Origin: Planctomycetota bacterium
GTDB taxonomy: Bacteria > Planctomycetota > UBA1135 > GCA-002686595
Assembly (NCBI GenBank): GCA_020638855.1
Contig: JACKHT010000001.1
Location: forward strand, 186,001 to 250,000
Direction of reading: 5' to 3'
Length of the DNA stretch: 64,000 bases
Positions 43,199 through 53,200 of the stretch are shown piece by piece. The stretch's first letter is position 1. Each line of letters opens with the position of its first letter. Under the pieces are notes generated by a model. It searched no databases. It saw only the letters and a program-made list of their open reading frames with translations, and had not been told where the DNA came from. Position numbers and translations under genes: made by a program.

Positions 43199-44403
43199 CA
43201 CCAGTCCTTCTTGACCCGTCCCTGGGGCCGGGGTTGTACCAGGTCGCGCAAGCGCTCCCCTTCCTTGCTGTATTGTTCCATGCGTTTCAGCAGGCGCTTG
43301 ATCTCTTCTTCGGTCAGGGTGTGTTCCTCCGGAGCCTCCTGGGCATCCCCTTCCGACTCGCTGCCCTGATCGCGCTGTTCGCCATCTTGCGAATCGTTTT
43401 CGCGATCTTGGTTCTGGGCTTGTTGGCCTTGTTCGTTCTCGCGAGGCTGGTTTTCTTGGGAGTCCTGCGGATTGTCTTGGGGACTCTCCTGGGATTCGGC
43501 CCCCTTTTCGCCGGCGTCGTCTTGCTTCTCTTCGTTTTGGCCGTCGCCTTGGGAAGGATCGTCCTGAGCCATACCCTGGCCTTCGTCGCTCTTGCGCTTT
43601 TCCTCGATCTTGCGCAGTTCGTCGAGTCGCCGTTGGATCCACTCGACATTGGCGCGGGTGTCCGCATCCCGCCAATCGAGCCGCAAGCGATCGACGAACC
43701 GGGCCAAGGCGCTCTCGTACTGGGTTCGGGCCAGCTTGAGGTAGTCGGGCTCTTCTTCGTCGCCTTGGGTTTGGGTCGGCACGAAGCCCGGGCTCATGGC
43801 GCTGCGAGTCCGGCCATGGACTTCGGGGATTTGGTCGAAGAGCTCCTCGGCCTTCTTCAGGTCGAGCCAGCCGAGGTTGTAGGTCCCAGCTTCACGGACG
43901 GTACCCGGTGCCAGATAGATCGCCGTTTGGAACGAGGCTTGGGCTTGCTGTACCGAGCCGGCCTCCACCTGCAACACTCCCAGGTCGTAGTGCACGACCG
44001 CTTGTTCGGACGCGCCCCGCGGAACCAAACCGATGGCATGCAAGACGGCATGGGAAATGCCCAGCGACCGGGGGCCCAGGAAGGCAAACTTGCGCTCCAG
44101 CCACGCGCCTGCGCGGTCGGCCCGTCCCGGTGCGAGCAAGCGCTCGGCGAATCGCTCCGCATCGGCCACGGTTTGTTCCTGCCCGATCCGTTGCAGCTCC
44201 TGCAAACCCTGCTCCAGGCTTCCGTCGTAGGCCTCCACCGGTTCGGCTGGGGTCTCCTCGCTGGGCTTGGGCGCCCCGCCCTGCGGCGAGGCAGGAGGTG
44301 CCGAAACACCCGACGGATCGACGGGGTTTGCGGGCGCTTGCGCACCAGCCCACCCCGGTAGCGCGAGCGCTCCGACCCCAAGAATCCAAATCCAAGGTTT
44401 CAT
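43198..44403 (-). CDS. batC: BatC-like TPR protein with acidic Q/E/D-rich tail
   Basis: 401 residues. Signal peptide at about 1-21 (WIWILGVGALALPGWAGA). TPR-like helices at about 60-185 (VVHYDLGVLQVEAGSVQQAQASFQTAI). Residues about 275-365 form a low-complexity acidic tract rich in Q, E, D, N and S, followed by a conserved-looking basic helix (TEEEIKRLLKRMEQYSKEGERLRD). This matches BatC architecture. It overlaps batD by one base and batB by four (ATGA). Confidence 0.85.
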   Translation of the reverse strand: MKPWIWILGVGALALPGWAGAQAPANPVDPSGVSAPPASPQGGAPKPSEETPAEPVEAYDGSLEQGLQELQRIGQEQTVADAERFAERLLAPGRADRAGAWLERKFAFLGPRSLGISHAVLHAIGLVPRGASEQAVVHYDLGVLQVEAGSVQQAQASFQTAIYLAPGTVREAGTYNLGWLDLKKAEELFDQIPEVHGRTRSAMSPGFVPTQTQGDEEEPDYLKLARTQYESALARFVDRLRLDWRDADTRANVEWIQRRLDELRKIEEKRKSDEGQGMAQDDPSQGDGQNEEKQDDAGEKGAESQESPQDNPQDSQENQPRENEQGQQAQNQDRENDSQDGEQRDQGSESEGDAQEAPEEHTLTEEEIKRLLKRMEQYSKEGERLRDLVQPRPQGRVKKDW

Positions 44404-45506
44404 CGTGTCTCCAACTCCTTACCCACGGCCGGGCCCGGCGCTACCGTCGTTCGAGCCGATACCAACCATTCGAGCGCAAAACAGACCAACGCCAACAGCA
44501 GCGGCCACTGGTAGCGATCCGAAGGAACTTCCTCGAATCCCTGTTCGTACTGGCGACCTTCCAGTCGCGAAAAGCCGCGGGTGTACAACTGTTCCAGGGG
44601 CAACACCGTGCCGTGAGCGGGGATGTACAACCCCCCCGTCGCTTCGGCGATGGCGTCCAGGGTGCTCGATTCCAACTTGGACACCACGTCGTCGCCTTGG
44701 GCGTCGCGCACCCAACCCCCGTGTTCGGCGGGGACTTTGGCCCCGCCCTCGGTACCCATTCCGAGGATGTAGATGCGGATCCCCTTCTCGGCCGCCTTTT
44801 GGGCAGCCACGAGGCCTTGGCCTTCCAGATCCTCGCCATCGGTGACCAGTACGATGGCTTCGTGGGCACCGCTGCGGCCGTCGAACAACTCGAGCGCGCT
44901 GTCGATGGCCCCGCCCAGGTCGGTGCCGCCCAGGCGGTTGTCCTTGGGACCGAGGCTATCGAGGAACCAAGCCAAGGTGCGCATGTCGCGGGTGAGCGGG
45001 GCCACTTGCCGCACGTCGCCCGAAAAGGCGACCAGGGCCATGCGATCGCCTTGGAGTACATCCATCAGGCTCTTGAGTTCCTTCTTCGCTTCCTGAAGTC
45101 GGTTCTCGCCCACATCCTGGGCCAGCATCGATCGCGAGGTATCGAGGCACACGACGATGTCGATGCCCTTGCGTTGCACCGGAAGCAGCGCAAACCCCTG
45201 GGTCGGCCCCAACAGGGCGATGCCCAACAAGATCAAGCCCAGGCTTCCCCAAACAAGCCGCCAACGCCCGGCCTGGGGGCGATTGCCGGCTAGGCGCCGC
45301 GACCACTGATTGGGATGCAACACCTCGCGTAGGACTCTGCGGCTTTTGCCGTAGGCCAACCAAGCCCCGACCACGATCAGAAGCGCAAGAACCAGCCACG
45401 GCCAGTTCTGGAGGTGGGCCCACTGGATCGCCAAGCCCGGCCCAGCCAAGCCCGGCCCAGCCAACATCGGCCCAGCCAACATTGAAACGTCGAATGGGCT
45501 CAGCAT
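44400..45506 (-). CDS. batB: BatB-like von Willebrand factor A membrane protein
   Basis: 368 residues from the ATG at 45506. Membrane helices at about 32-50 and 82-100, then a VWA domain with intact metal site: DTSRS (CLDTSRSML), the GGTDLGGAI threonine, and VTDGEDLEG. A final membrane helix lies at about 345-362. The N-terminus carries a pentapeptide repeat (AGPML/AGPGL) encoded by a 15-bp DNA repeat. It overlaps the BatA-like gene by seven bases. VWA proteins of Bat clusters bind partner proteins through Mg2+ and are remodelled by the MoxR ATPase. Confidence 0.88.
   Translation of the reverse strand: MLSPFDVSMLAGPMLAGPGLAGPGLAIQWAHLQNWPWLVLALLIVVGAWLAYGKSRRVLREVLHPNQWSRRLAGNRPQAGRWRLVWGSLGLILLGIALLGPTQGFALLPVQRKGIDIVVCLDTSRSMLAQDVGENRLQEAKKELKSLMDVLQGDRMALVAFSGDVRQVAPLTRDMRTLAWFLDSLGPKDNRLGGTDLGGAIDSALELFDGRSGAHEAIVLVTDGEDLEGQGLVAAQKAAEKGIRIYILGMGTEGGAKVPAEHGGWVRDAQGDDVVSKLESSTLDAIAEATGGLYIPAHGTVLPLEQLYTRGFSRLEGRQYEQGFEEVPSDRYQWPLLLALVCFALEWLVSARTTVAPGPAVGKELETR
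45431..45483. repeat. 15-bp tandem repeat inside the start of batB
   Basis: Copies CCAAGCCCGGCCCAG at 45431 and 45446, CCAACATCGGCCCAG at 45461, and a partial at 45476. It is in frame and encodes repeated L-A-G-P-G/M near residues 8-25 of BatB, between the start and the first membrane helix. Copy-number change would alter protein length without a frameshift. Confidence 0.85.
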
Positions 45507-46564
45507 GGCAACCTCCGGGCCCAAGTCGATCGGCCGGCCATGGCCAGCGCACCGAGCAGCAGCGAAGCCAACACAAACGGGCGATAGAGCTCGTAGTGCT
45601 CGGCGTATTGCGAGTTGGTCCGCGGCGTCCGCTCGAGGGTCTCGATCTGGGCGTAGGCGGCTTCCAGTTGTTCTTCGTCCTCGGCTTGAAAGTACAGACC
45701 GCCCGTGAGTTCGGCCACGCGCTTGAGCTCGGTCACATTGGTGCGCAGCTCTTGGGTACCCAGGATCGTCCGCACGTGGCGCAAAGCGGGCCCAACAAAC
45801 ACGGTGTAGACGCGGATGCCCGCGGCCTCGGCCATGGCGGCGGCGGCCATCGGCTCCATCACGTTGCGGGTACGCTCTTCGCCATCGGTGAGCAACACCA
45901 CGATACGCGAGGCCGCGTCCGAATGGGAGAGCACCTCGGTGGCCTTGGCGAGCGCCACTCCGATCGCGGTGCTATCCATGTCCTGCCGGTACTCCATGTC
46001 CAGGTTCTGAATCACCCCCAGCAACGCATCCGCATCGGTGGTGAAGGGGCACAACAATTCGGTGAAGCGCGCAAAACCGAACAAGGCCACTTGGTCCGCG
46101 GCATTCTCGCGATCGGTGGTGCGCCGTTTGGCGAACTCGGCGACGACCTTGCGAGCCACGTCGAACTTGCGCGGACCGCCGTTCTCCGACATGGTTTCTT
46201 CCATCGAGGTCGAGCGGTCGATCACGAGCGCGATGTCCACCCCTTCGGTTTTGGACTCGTAGCGTTCGTTCCCCGCCAAAGGACGGGACAAGGCGAAGAT
46301 CCCCGCCACCATGGACAAGGCGCTGCACAAGGGCACCAGGAAAGCCAACCGCTGGGCCCTGGAATGCCCCGGGTCGGAAAGGGTCGCGGGAGCCGAGATA
46401 GCCGCCTGGCGACGGGTCCGCTGCCCCCACCACACCACCGGCGGAACCAAAACCAACAAAACCAGGAACCACGGGTCGGAGAGCGACAAGCCATTCCAAA
46501 GCTCGAAGTGGCCTTCGGCGGTGCTGCGCTGCGCTTCGAAGAGTACGAGCAAGGGCAAATTCAC
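45500..46564 (-). CDS. batA: BatA-like von Willebrand factor A membrane protein
   Basis: 354 residues from a GTG at 46564, in a GTGA overlap with the preceding gene. Membrane helices at about 30-46 and 75-92. VWA domain with metal site DRSTS (VIDRSTSME), MDSTAIGVAL and LLTDGEERT. C-terminal helix at about 330-348. It is paralogous to BatB but clearly diverged. Together they resemble BatA/BatB of the aerotolerance operon first described in Bacteroides. Confidence 0.88.
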   Translation of the reverse strand: MNLPLLVLFEAQRSTAEGHFELWNGLSLSDPWFLVLLVLVPPVVWWGQRTRRQAAISAPATLSDPGHSRAQRLAFLVPLCSALSMVAGIFALSRPLAGNERYESKTEGVDIALVIDRSTSMEETMSENGGPRKFDVARKVVAEFAKRRTTDRENAADQVALFGFARFTELLCPFTTDADALLGVIQNLDMEYRQDMDSTAIGVALAKATEVLSHSDAASRIVVLLTDGEERTRNVMEPMAAAAMAEAAGIRVYTVFVGPALRHVRTILGTQELRTNVTELKRVAELTGGLYFQAEDEEQLEAAYAQIETLERTPRTNSQYAEHYELYRPFVLASLLLGALAMAGRSTWARRLPC

Positions 46565-47427
46565 ACGGCCTCCTTGGCGGGGTGGCCGGTACCTGACAAT
46601 TCGTTCGCGGCTGCGCGGACCTGGGCCTGCAACGCTTCGGCGGTCAGGCGGCTAGGCAGCGACTCCGCATACTTGAGGTTCTCGAGCTCTTGGAGGGTTT
46701 GGGTCCACAAGACCCAGGCCTCTTGCGACAGGCCTGAGGCCTCGCGCACGGCCCCGAACCAAACCTCGTCGGTGCACGAGGCGCGGTCGATCCCCAAACG
46801 GTCATCGAGCGCGGCGCGCAGGTCCCGGTGCCATTGGAACAGCAACTCGCGTCCTGCGGCTTCGTCCCATTTCGCCTGCAAGCTTCGTGCGAGGGCATCG
46901 GGGCCACTCGCGGTCGCTTCCACGGGGGGCTTGCGACGCCGCCACCAAACCCATGCCAGCGCCACAACCAGTACGGTCGGCAAGGCGAACCACAACCATC
47001 CACCCGCATCCACTTTAGGGGCGGGCAAGGCTTGGGCCATGGGACGGGGTGCTTGGTCCTGTTCGGTCAACTCGCTCTGGACCGTGATCGTCACCGAGGG
47101 GATGGTCACCTCCGCGCCACGCTTGAGGGTCAAGCGGTACTCGCCAGTCGCATGGTCACCGGGCTGGAGCGGCATGTAGGTCCATTGGACTTCACTCTCC
47201 AAGCCCCCGCCGGAACGAGGATGGACGCGCAAGACCGGACCATCCAGCAAGACCCAGTCTTCTCCGACGGGAAAGGGCGCGGGGATCGACTCAGGCAACG
47301 CGTCGGCCGAGTCGTGGGCCACGTGCAATGTGCAGGAAAGCGGCTGCCCGATGCACTGGTTTCCTGCTGCGGGTTGCGAGAGCTCGAAGCGCCCCTCGCC
47401 CAAGGCCTCTTGAACGAAGCGAATCAT
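46561..47427 (-). CDS. DUF4381-like membrane protein of the MoxR/Bat operon
   Basis: 288 residues. An N-terminal extracytoplasmic beta domain (about 1-135) without a cleavable signal, one membrane helix (about 143-161, WLWFALPTVLVVALAWVWW), and a C-terminal helical domain (about 170-288; LLFQWHRDLRAALDDRLG). Position and layout match the small membrane protein usually found between DUF58 and BatA (DUF4381 and relatives), but the sequence match is weak. It overlaps both neighbours by four bases (ATGA and GTGA), so it is made stoichiometrically with them. Confidence 0.75.
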   Translation of the reverse strand: MIRFVQEALGEGRFELSQPAAGNQCIGQPLSCTLHVAHDSADALPESIPAPFPVGEDWVLLDGPVLRVHPRSGGGLESEVQWTYMPLQPGDHATGEYRLTLKRGAEVTIPSVTITVQSELTEQDQAPRPMAQALPAPKVDAGGWLWFALPTVLVVALAWVWWRRRKPPVEATASGPDALARSLQAKWDEAAGRELLFQWHRDLRAALDDRLGIDRASCTDEVWFGAVREASGLSQEAWVLWTQTLQELENLKYAESLPSRLTAEALQAQVRAAANELSGTGHPAKEAV

Positions 47428-48359
47428 GCGCGCCGCCCCCCTCGTTCCATCCGGCGACGACGGAAGAACTCGAGTACGGGATCGACGAGATCCGCACCGG
47501 CATCGATGTCGATGGCTTCCACCCCGCAGCGGGTGAGGATCGATCGAATCGACCTATGACGGGCCTGGTAGGCGGCTGACCACCGCGCGCGCACCTCCGC
47601 ACTGCGGCCATCGACCTCGATGCGCCGGTCGCGCAGCGGATCGTACAGTTCGAGGATCCCCACCTCGGGCAATTGGCGTTCGAACGGATCGCTGAAGGAC
47701 AACGCGATCACGTCGTGCCGCATCGCCAAGCGCCGCAAGCGGTCGCCTACCGCGCGCTCATCCCGCTCGAGCCCTACAAAGTCGCTGCACAAAAGGATCA
47801 TCGAGCGTCGACTGATGGCGCGCTCGAGCCCTTCGAGGATCGGTTCGAGCGAAGTACCCGCGGGGGTCACCGGCGCTGCGAACACGTCGCGGATCAAGCG
47901 TTGCACGTGGACCGACGACTTGCCGGGTTTGAGGTGTTTCATGCCCTGGGGCCCGAACAGGGTCAACCCAACGCGATCCTGCGACCGCACGCAGACCGTG
48001 GCAAACAACGCGCAGAGCTGGGCGGCAGCATCGCGCTTGCTCCGCACTCCCGTTCCGAAATCCATCGACAGCGACGTGTCCACCACCAACTGCAGGCACA
48101 ACTCGCGCTCTTCGCGGAAGGCCTTGACGAAGGGCTCGCCCGTGCGCGCCGTCACGTTCCAATCGATCGAGCGCACATCGTCCCCAGGCTGGTAGGGCCG
48201 AACTTCTTCGAACTCGACTCCCTGACCGCGAAACGTACTGCGCCAGGACCCCGCCAGGGCCGTGCTGACCAAGCGATGGGTGTAGAGTTCCACCTGGCGC
48301 ACACGAGCCACGAGCTCGGGTGCCAGCATCGAACCGGTCGCCTGTTGCGTTCGCGCCAT
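47424..48359 (-). CDS. DUF58 protein with intact von Willebrand metal site (cluster 2)
   Basis: 311 residues from the ATG at 48359 (MARTQQATGSML). Cytoplasmic, with no membrane segment. The DUF58 core is FEEVRPYQPGDDVRSIDWNVTARTG (about 53-77). The metal site DTSLS is in LVVDTSLSMDFG (about 97), followed by GTSLEP and LLCSDFVGLE. It starts 14 bp after the MoxR gene and ends with ATGA into the next gene. It differs from the first DUF58 (23266-24570) in lacking membrane helices and keeping DxSxS, which suggests distinct partners. Confidence 0.9.
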   Translation of the reverse strand: MARTQQATGSMLAPELVARVRQVELYTHRLVSTALAGSWRSTFRGQGVEFEEVRPYQPGDDVRSIDWNVTARTGEPFVKAFREERELCLQLVVDTSLSMDFGTGVRSKRDAAAQLCALFATVCVRSQDRVGLTLFGPQGMKHLKPGKSSVHVQRLIRDVFAAPVTPAGTSLEPILEGLERAISRRSMILLCSDFVGLERDERAVGDRLRRLAMRHDVIALSFSDPFERQLPEVGILELYDPLRDRRIEVDGRSAEVRARWSAAYQARHRSIRSILTRCGVEAIDIDAGADLVDPVLEFFRRRRMERGGRRA

Positions 48360-48373
48360 GGAGGGTCGCAGAT

Positions 48374-49363
48374 CTAGGGCAAGGGCACCGTGTCGAGGAT
48401 GCGCTGGACCAAATCGTCGGCGGTCAGTCCCTCGGCTTCGGCTTCGAAAGTGGGCAGGACGCGGTGGCGCAGGACTTCCAACGCCACGGCCTTGATGTCG
48501 GTCGGTGTCACGAAGCCGCGCCGCTCGAGGAACGCGTGGGCCCGGGCCGCGAGCGCCAACCAAATCGTGGCGCGGGGTGAGGCGCCGTATTGGATGCGCG
48601 TGGCCAGGTCGGCCAATCCGCTGTTCTTGGGATCGCGGGTGGCTTGCACCAGATCCACGATGTACCCGGCCAGCCGGGGATCCAACTCGATGCGGTCGAC
48701 AATCCGCCGAGCTTCCTCGATGGTCGCCAACTCCACCACGCGCGGCACCGCCATCTTGGGGGCGGTGCGGCTCATGCGGTCGAGGATCATCAGCTCTTCG
48801 TCGCGCTTGGGGTAGTCCACCACCACCTTGAGCGCGAACCGGTCGAGCTGCGCTTCGGGCAAGGGGTAGGTTCCCTCTTGCTCGATCGGGTTTTGGGTGG
48901 CGAGCACCAGAAACGGCTTGGGCAAGTCCATGGTTTCGCCGCCGATGGAAACGTGGCCTTCCTGCATGGCTTCGAGCAGGGCCGACTGCACCTTGGCCGG
49001 AGCCCGGTTGATCTCGTCGGCCAACACGAAGTTTGCGAAGATCGGACCCCGGCGGACCGAGAAGGAACTTTCCTTGGCGTTGTAGATCTCGGTGCCCACC
49101 AAATCCGAAGGCAACAGATCGGGGGTGAACTGGAGGCGCGAGAAAGTGCCGTGGACCGCCTTGGCCAGGCACGAGACCGCCAGGGACTTGGCCAACCCTG
49201 GCACGCCCTCGAGCAGCACGTGCCCGCCGGTCAAGAGTCCTAGAGTCAAGCTCTTGGCCAACCGTTGCTGGCCCACCAGGACCTGGCCCAGGGCTCGTTC
49301 CAACTCGGGCACCCAGGCGCTCTGGGCTTCAATGTCTGCGTTCGCGGGTCGTGTGTCGGTCAT
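48374..49363 (-). CDS. MoxR-family AAA+ ATPase (cluster 2)
   Basis: 329 residues. Walker A LLEGVPGLAKSLA (about 52-64; MoxR proteins often have GLAKT or GLAKS), Walker B NFVLADEINRAPAKVQ, and sensor ATQNPIEQEGTYPLPEAQLDRF. C-terminal lid domain with GASPRATIWLALAARAHAFL. First gene of the Bat operon; the 178 bp upstream should hold the promoter, though I see no clear elements. It is about half identical by eye to the MoxR of cluster 1, with different lid and N-terminus. Confidence 0.94.
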   Translation of the reverse strand: MTDTRPANADIEAQSAWVPELERALGQVLVGQQRLAKSLTLGLLTGGHVLLEGVPGLAKSLAVSCLAKAVHGTFSRLQFTPDLLPSDLVGTEIYNAKESSFSVRRGPIFANFVLADEINRAPAKVQSALLEAMQEGHVSIGGETMDLPKPFLVLATQNPIEQEGTYPLPEAQLDRFALKVVVDYPKRDEELMILDRMSRTAPKMAVPRVVELATIEEARRIVDRIELDPRLAGYIVDLVQATRDPKNSGLADLATRIQYGASPRATIWLALAARAHAFLERRGFVTPTDIKAVALEVLRHRVLPTFEAEAEGLTADDLVQRILDTVPLP

Positions 49364-49541
49364 ACCTTGGGGGGCAGCGGCGGCAAGGGCGCGCGCGTCT
49401 GCGGCCCAGCAGCATACGGCCCTCCCCCCCCTTCGTTGGAACGCGCAAACGGAAAGGAAACGAAAATCCCGTCCCGGGATGGCCCCACCGTTCGGAAGCC
49501 AGCAGCTTCCCGGCCCACTGAGCCCCAGCGCGATCCGTGCG

Positions 49542-50222
49542 CTAGCGCTGAGCGGATTCGCCCGCTTGCCCTGGGTCTAGGGCCGAGGTGGAGCGCAGGG
49601 TTTCGGCCACCTGCAGGGTCCTGCGTGCATAGGCCAAGGCTCCCGTGGTCTTGCGCCCCTCGCGCTTCGCCTGCTCCTCGCTGGCGCACCATTCCGGGTA
49701 GCCCCCCGCCTCCTCGATCCAGCGCTTGAGCTTCGTCCGCCCCGCGTTGTAGGAGACGAGCACCATCTCGAGGGTCCAATCCCCCCGGACATCGAGCAGC
49801 CAACGCACGTGATGGGCAGCCAAGCGCACATTGAGGTCGTCGTTGTGGAGCAGGTCGTCTTGGGTTGGCTCGGGCAATCCCAAACGGCGGGCGGCATCGC
49901 TGGCCGCAGGGCGCGAAAGCTGCATCAATCCCAAGGCGCCCGCGCTGGAGGTCTGGCCGCTGACGCCGCGGCTCTCCGCCCACATGATGCCCGCCAAGAG
50001 GTAGGGGTCCACTTTGGCTTCGGCCGCGAAACGGAGCAAGCGTTCGCGATGGCCCAAGATGCGCTTGAGGTCCGTGCGGTCCTTCCAGGACTCGATGGCG
50101 TGCACGACCAAGACCGAAGGCCCCGCATGCAAGTACCAGCTGAGGCCCATCCCGCACACGAGCGCGGCCAGGATGCCCCCGAGCCAGAAGCGTTTCTTGC
50201 GCGCCAACCGGTTCCAGTCCAC
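49542..50222 (-). CDS. Membrane-anchored lytic transglycosylase (Slt/MltE-type)
   Basis: 226 residues. No suitable ATG exists; the start is taken as GTG 50222, which follows the upstream gene's stop (50224-50226) by one base and gives a clean N-terminus (VDWNRLARKKR, then a membrane helix at about 13-32). The catalytic glutamate is in GIMWAESRGVSG, followed by SSAGALGLMQLS, AAHHVRWLLD and VLVSYNAGRTKLKRW, the Slt-type order. It cleaves peptidoglycan in the periplasm to give anhydro-muropeptides. Coupling to the HEAT/zinc-ribbon gene suggests joint action at the envelope. Confidence 0.9.
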   Translation of the reverse strand: MDWNRLARKKRFWLGGILAALVCGMGLSWYLHAGPSVLVVHAIESWKDRTDLKRILGHRERLLRFAAEAKVDPYLLAGIMWAESRGVSGQTSSAGALGLMQLSRPAASDAARRLGLPEPTQDDLLHNDDLNVRLAAHHVRWLLDVRGDWTLEMVLVSYNAGRTKLKRWIEEAGGYPEWCASEEQAKREGRKTTGALAYARRTLQVAETLRSTSALDPGQAGESAQR

Positions 50223-50223
50223 G

Positions 50224-53200
50224 TCAGCGGCCGGCCGCCAACGACTCGGCCCACTGGTTAACCCAAAGGTGGCGTGCCTCTGGATTGCGCGGCATTTCGT
50301 CGAGTTGGACCGACGAGCGGCGTTGCCATTCGCGCCAAGCACGGCGTGCCAACCAGTCGTCGTCGGTCCGCATGACTTCCAAGAGGAAGGCCGCGCCATC
50401 GTTGGAAAGCATCGAGCCCTGAAGGGTTCCTTGGGCGTCCGGACGCAGGGGGCGGAAGAAGTGATCGGCAACCGGCTGGGGGCTGGGCAAGCCACGCGTG
50501 GCGCAAGCTGCCAAGAACCAGGAGAATGCATCGTCCTTGCGGACCGTGTCCCACCAGCTCCACCATGCGTAGGCGCGATCCTCGGCGCGCGAAAGATCCA
50601 CGCAGGTGAGTCCCACCAAGGCATCGACCACTTCACTATCGGTTGGGTCTTCCGAAAGCAACCGCAGCAAGGCCGGGGCGGCCTGGTGAGCGTCCTCTTC
50701 GCCCAGGATCAGCGCAGCCTCGCGGCGGGCCGTGGGCTGTGGCGAATTGAGGGCACCGATCAGGTACTCCTGGGCATCGGGGCCCAAATCCAAAAGACCA
50801 CGGCGCAAGGCACCTTGAATCCCCTGTTCGCGCCCGTTGCGCAGGAGCGCCACCAGCAAGGGAGCCGCTTTAGGATCGCGCAGGTCGGCCAAACCTTCGG
50901 CCGCCACCAAACGGAAATCGCCCGAGGGCTCGGTCAAGGTCATCATGAGCGCCTCGCGCGCTTGGTCGCCGCCCAGCCTTCCCAAGGTACGCAGTGCATT
51001 CGAACGAATGGTGGGGTCGGTCGACGTCGACTGGGTCAAGGCAATCGGAAGCGCCTCTTGACGCCCGGCTTTGCCAGCGGCACCCAGCACTCGCGTGGCG
51101 ACCATGCTCGAGGAATCGTTCATGAGTCCCTCCAGCACGGGCCAATCGCCTTCGGTCGGTTCGGCCAGCAGTTGCAGCCCCGCTGCAGCCCGCAACAAGG
51201 GCGAGGGATCCTTGCTGGCGAGTCGGATTCGCTCGGACCCAAGCATGTGCAGCACGGGTCCCATGGGGTCGACCCCCGCGTCGCCGAAGTTCTCCATCAA
51301 ACTCCCCAAGAGCCGTTCGCCCAGCAGGGCCGCCTCGGGGCTAGGCGCCACTTGATCCCGCAGCCCCGTCGCGTGCAAGCACAGTGCGTACAGGGTTTGC
51401 GCATCGCGGCCGTAGGTCCGCTCCGCGCCGAGCAATTCGAGCATGCGATCGAACTCCATGGGGCCCGGACCGTGGCCTTCTTGCTGAAGTTTGGCCAGGG
51501 CTTCGAGTCCCGCTTGCCGTTTGCCCAAAGGTTGGGCTTCGCACCAATGCAGGTACACTTCGCGCAACCAGTCCGAATGCGCCGGCTCGGCTGTCGGCAC
51601 GCCTCCGTTTTGCCATACGTACGCCACCCAGGCTTGCTTGTCCACGTGCTCGTTGGCAGCAAAGTAATCCTGCCAGTCGCACTCGGCGCGCAACGCTTGC
51701 AGGAATTGCGCAAGGCGTTCGAACCAGGGTTCGCGCACTTGGGGCCCCAACGCAAAGGTCTTCGCTCCAGAACCGAGGCGGATCAAGAGCTCTTGCCCTT
51801 GCAGAGCCCGATCACCGCGGGGCCCGGGGGGCTGCGCCGCACCCAAAGCTCCCTGCTCTTCGAGCAAGCGCACCAGCGCGTCGGATTGCTCCGAGGTCAC
51901 AAAGTAGCGAGCTCCATCGAGCCCTTCGTCGGGGCGAAATAGGCGATCAGGACCCAGCAACACGAACGCAACCCCTTCGGGGTGGTTGCGGTAGGTCAAG
52001 CTCAACGAAAGGTGGTCCTCGGGGCCGTAGCTCATCGCCGCCCGGGAAGCCCGGAACGAATGGCGCTGGCTGAGCCACCATTCGGCCCAGCGCGGCCCGT
52101 TTTCCCCGTAGTTGCGCCCGCTCAACATCTGCAACCGCCGCAAGCAGGGCTCGACCAACGAGCTGCGGTCATCGAAGAACTGGATTGCGGCCACGACGCC
52201 AACCAGGTGGTCCATGACCGCCATGTCTAGCCAAGGACTCTCCGAACTCTCTTCCATCCGGAACCCGATCCCTGCCAGGGCCAAAGCCGCCGTGTTCGAG
52301 ACCATCTCCTCGTTCATGTCCATGGCCCGCAAGAGGGTCTCGACGTGGCCCTTGTGCAACAGCGGACGCAGGTACTTGTCCTCGCGCTCGATGACCACGA
52401 GCAGGGCGTAGGCGTTCTCGCGCAGGATGAAACGGCTTCCAAAGCAGCGCACCATCAGCTCGGGCTCCACCCGCGGATCATCCGAGTTGGTCAGGATGTC
52501 CACCGCCCGGCGGGCGACCTTGGCACGGGGATCCGACAGGGCGCTGAACACGGCATCGAGGATGTCCGCACCTTGAACCAGGGAAAGCAGGTCGAGAGCC
52601 CGGTAGCGGGCTTCGGCGTTGGTGGATTGCAGCAACGGCTCCAAGAACTCGGGCCAGGCCTGGGTGACGACCTTGGGATCCTCGGCCAAGTCGCGCAACG
52701 CCCGGTAGGCCGTCAGCCGTGCCGGGTTCTGCGGGTGCTCCAACATCGAAGCCAACCAGCGCGGGCTCGCCACGACCGGATTGAGTTCGATCACTTGCTT
52801 GACCAAGTTCATGCTCGCCTTGGGGGGCAACGCTTGCAGCATGCGTTGGGCAACCCTTTCGGCGTCTTCGGCGACTCCCCCGAGCAACAACGCCCGCGAA
52901 GCGACCAGCAATTCCGAAGCGTCTTGCGAGCTGAGCGAAATGCGAGCCCGCAACAACCCTGCATCTCCGAGCGCGACCAAACTATCGGCGGCCGCGTTGA
53001 GCACGACCGGATCGGGGTGGCGCAGTCGCCGAACATCGGCGAGGATCGATTGGGCCGCCTGCAATGTGGCATCGGTCATCGACTGCATGACCACCGGCGC
53101 GGGGGCCGCTTGCGGTGCCTGGCCTGCGGGCGTCGCCTGGGGTGCAGGGCCGGCCGGGGTGGGCGCGGGCAAATCGAGCCCGTTGCCTTGGCGCACGCTG

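Noticed and set aside
43234..44361. 375-codon plus-strand open frame with long hydrophobic stretches
   Set aside because: It mirrors the acidic Q/E/D-rich tract of batC; the reverse complement of such codons reads as L, V, F and A, giving false membrane helices.
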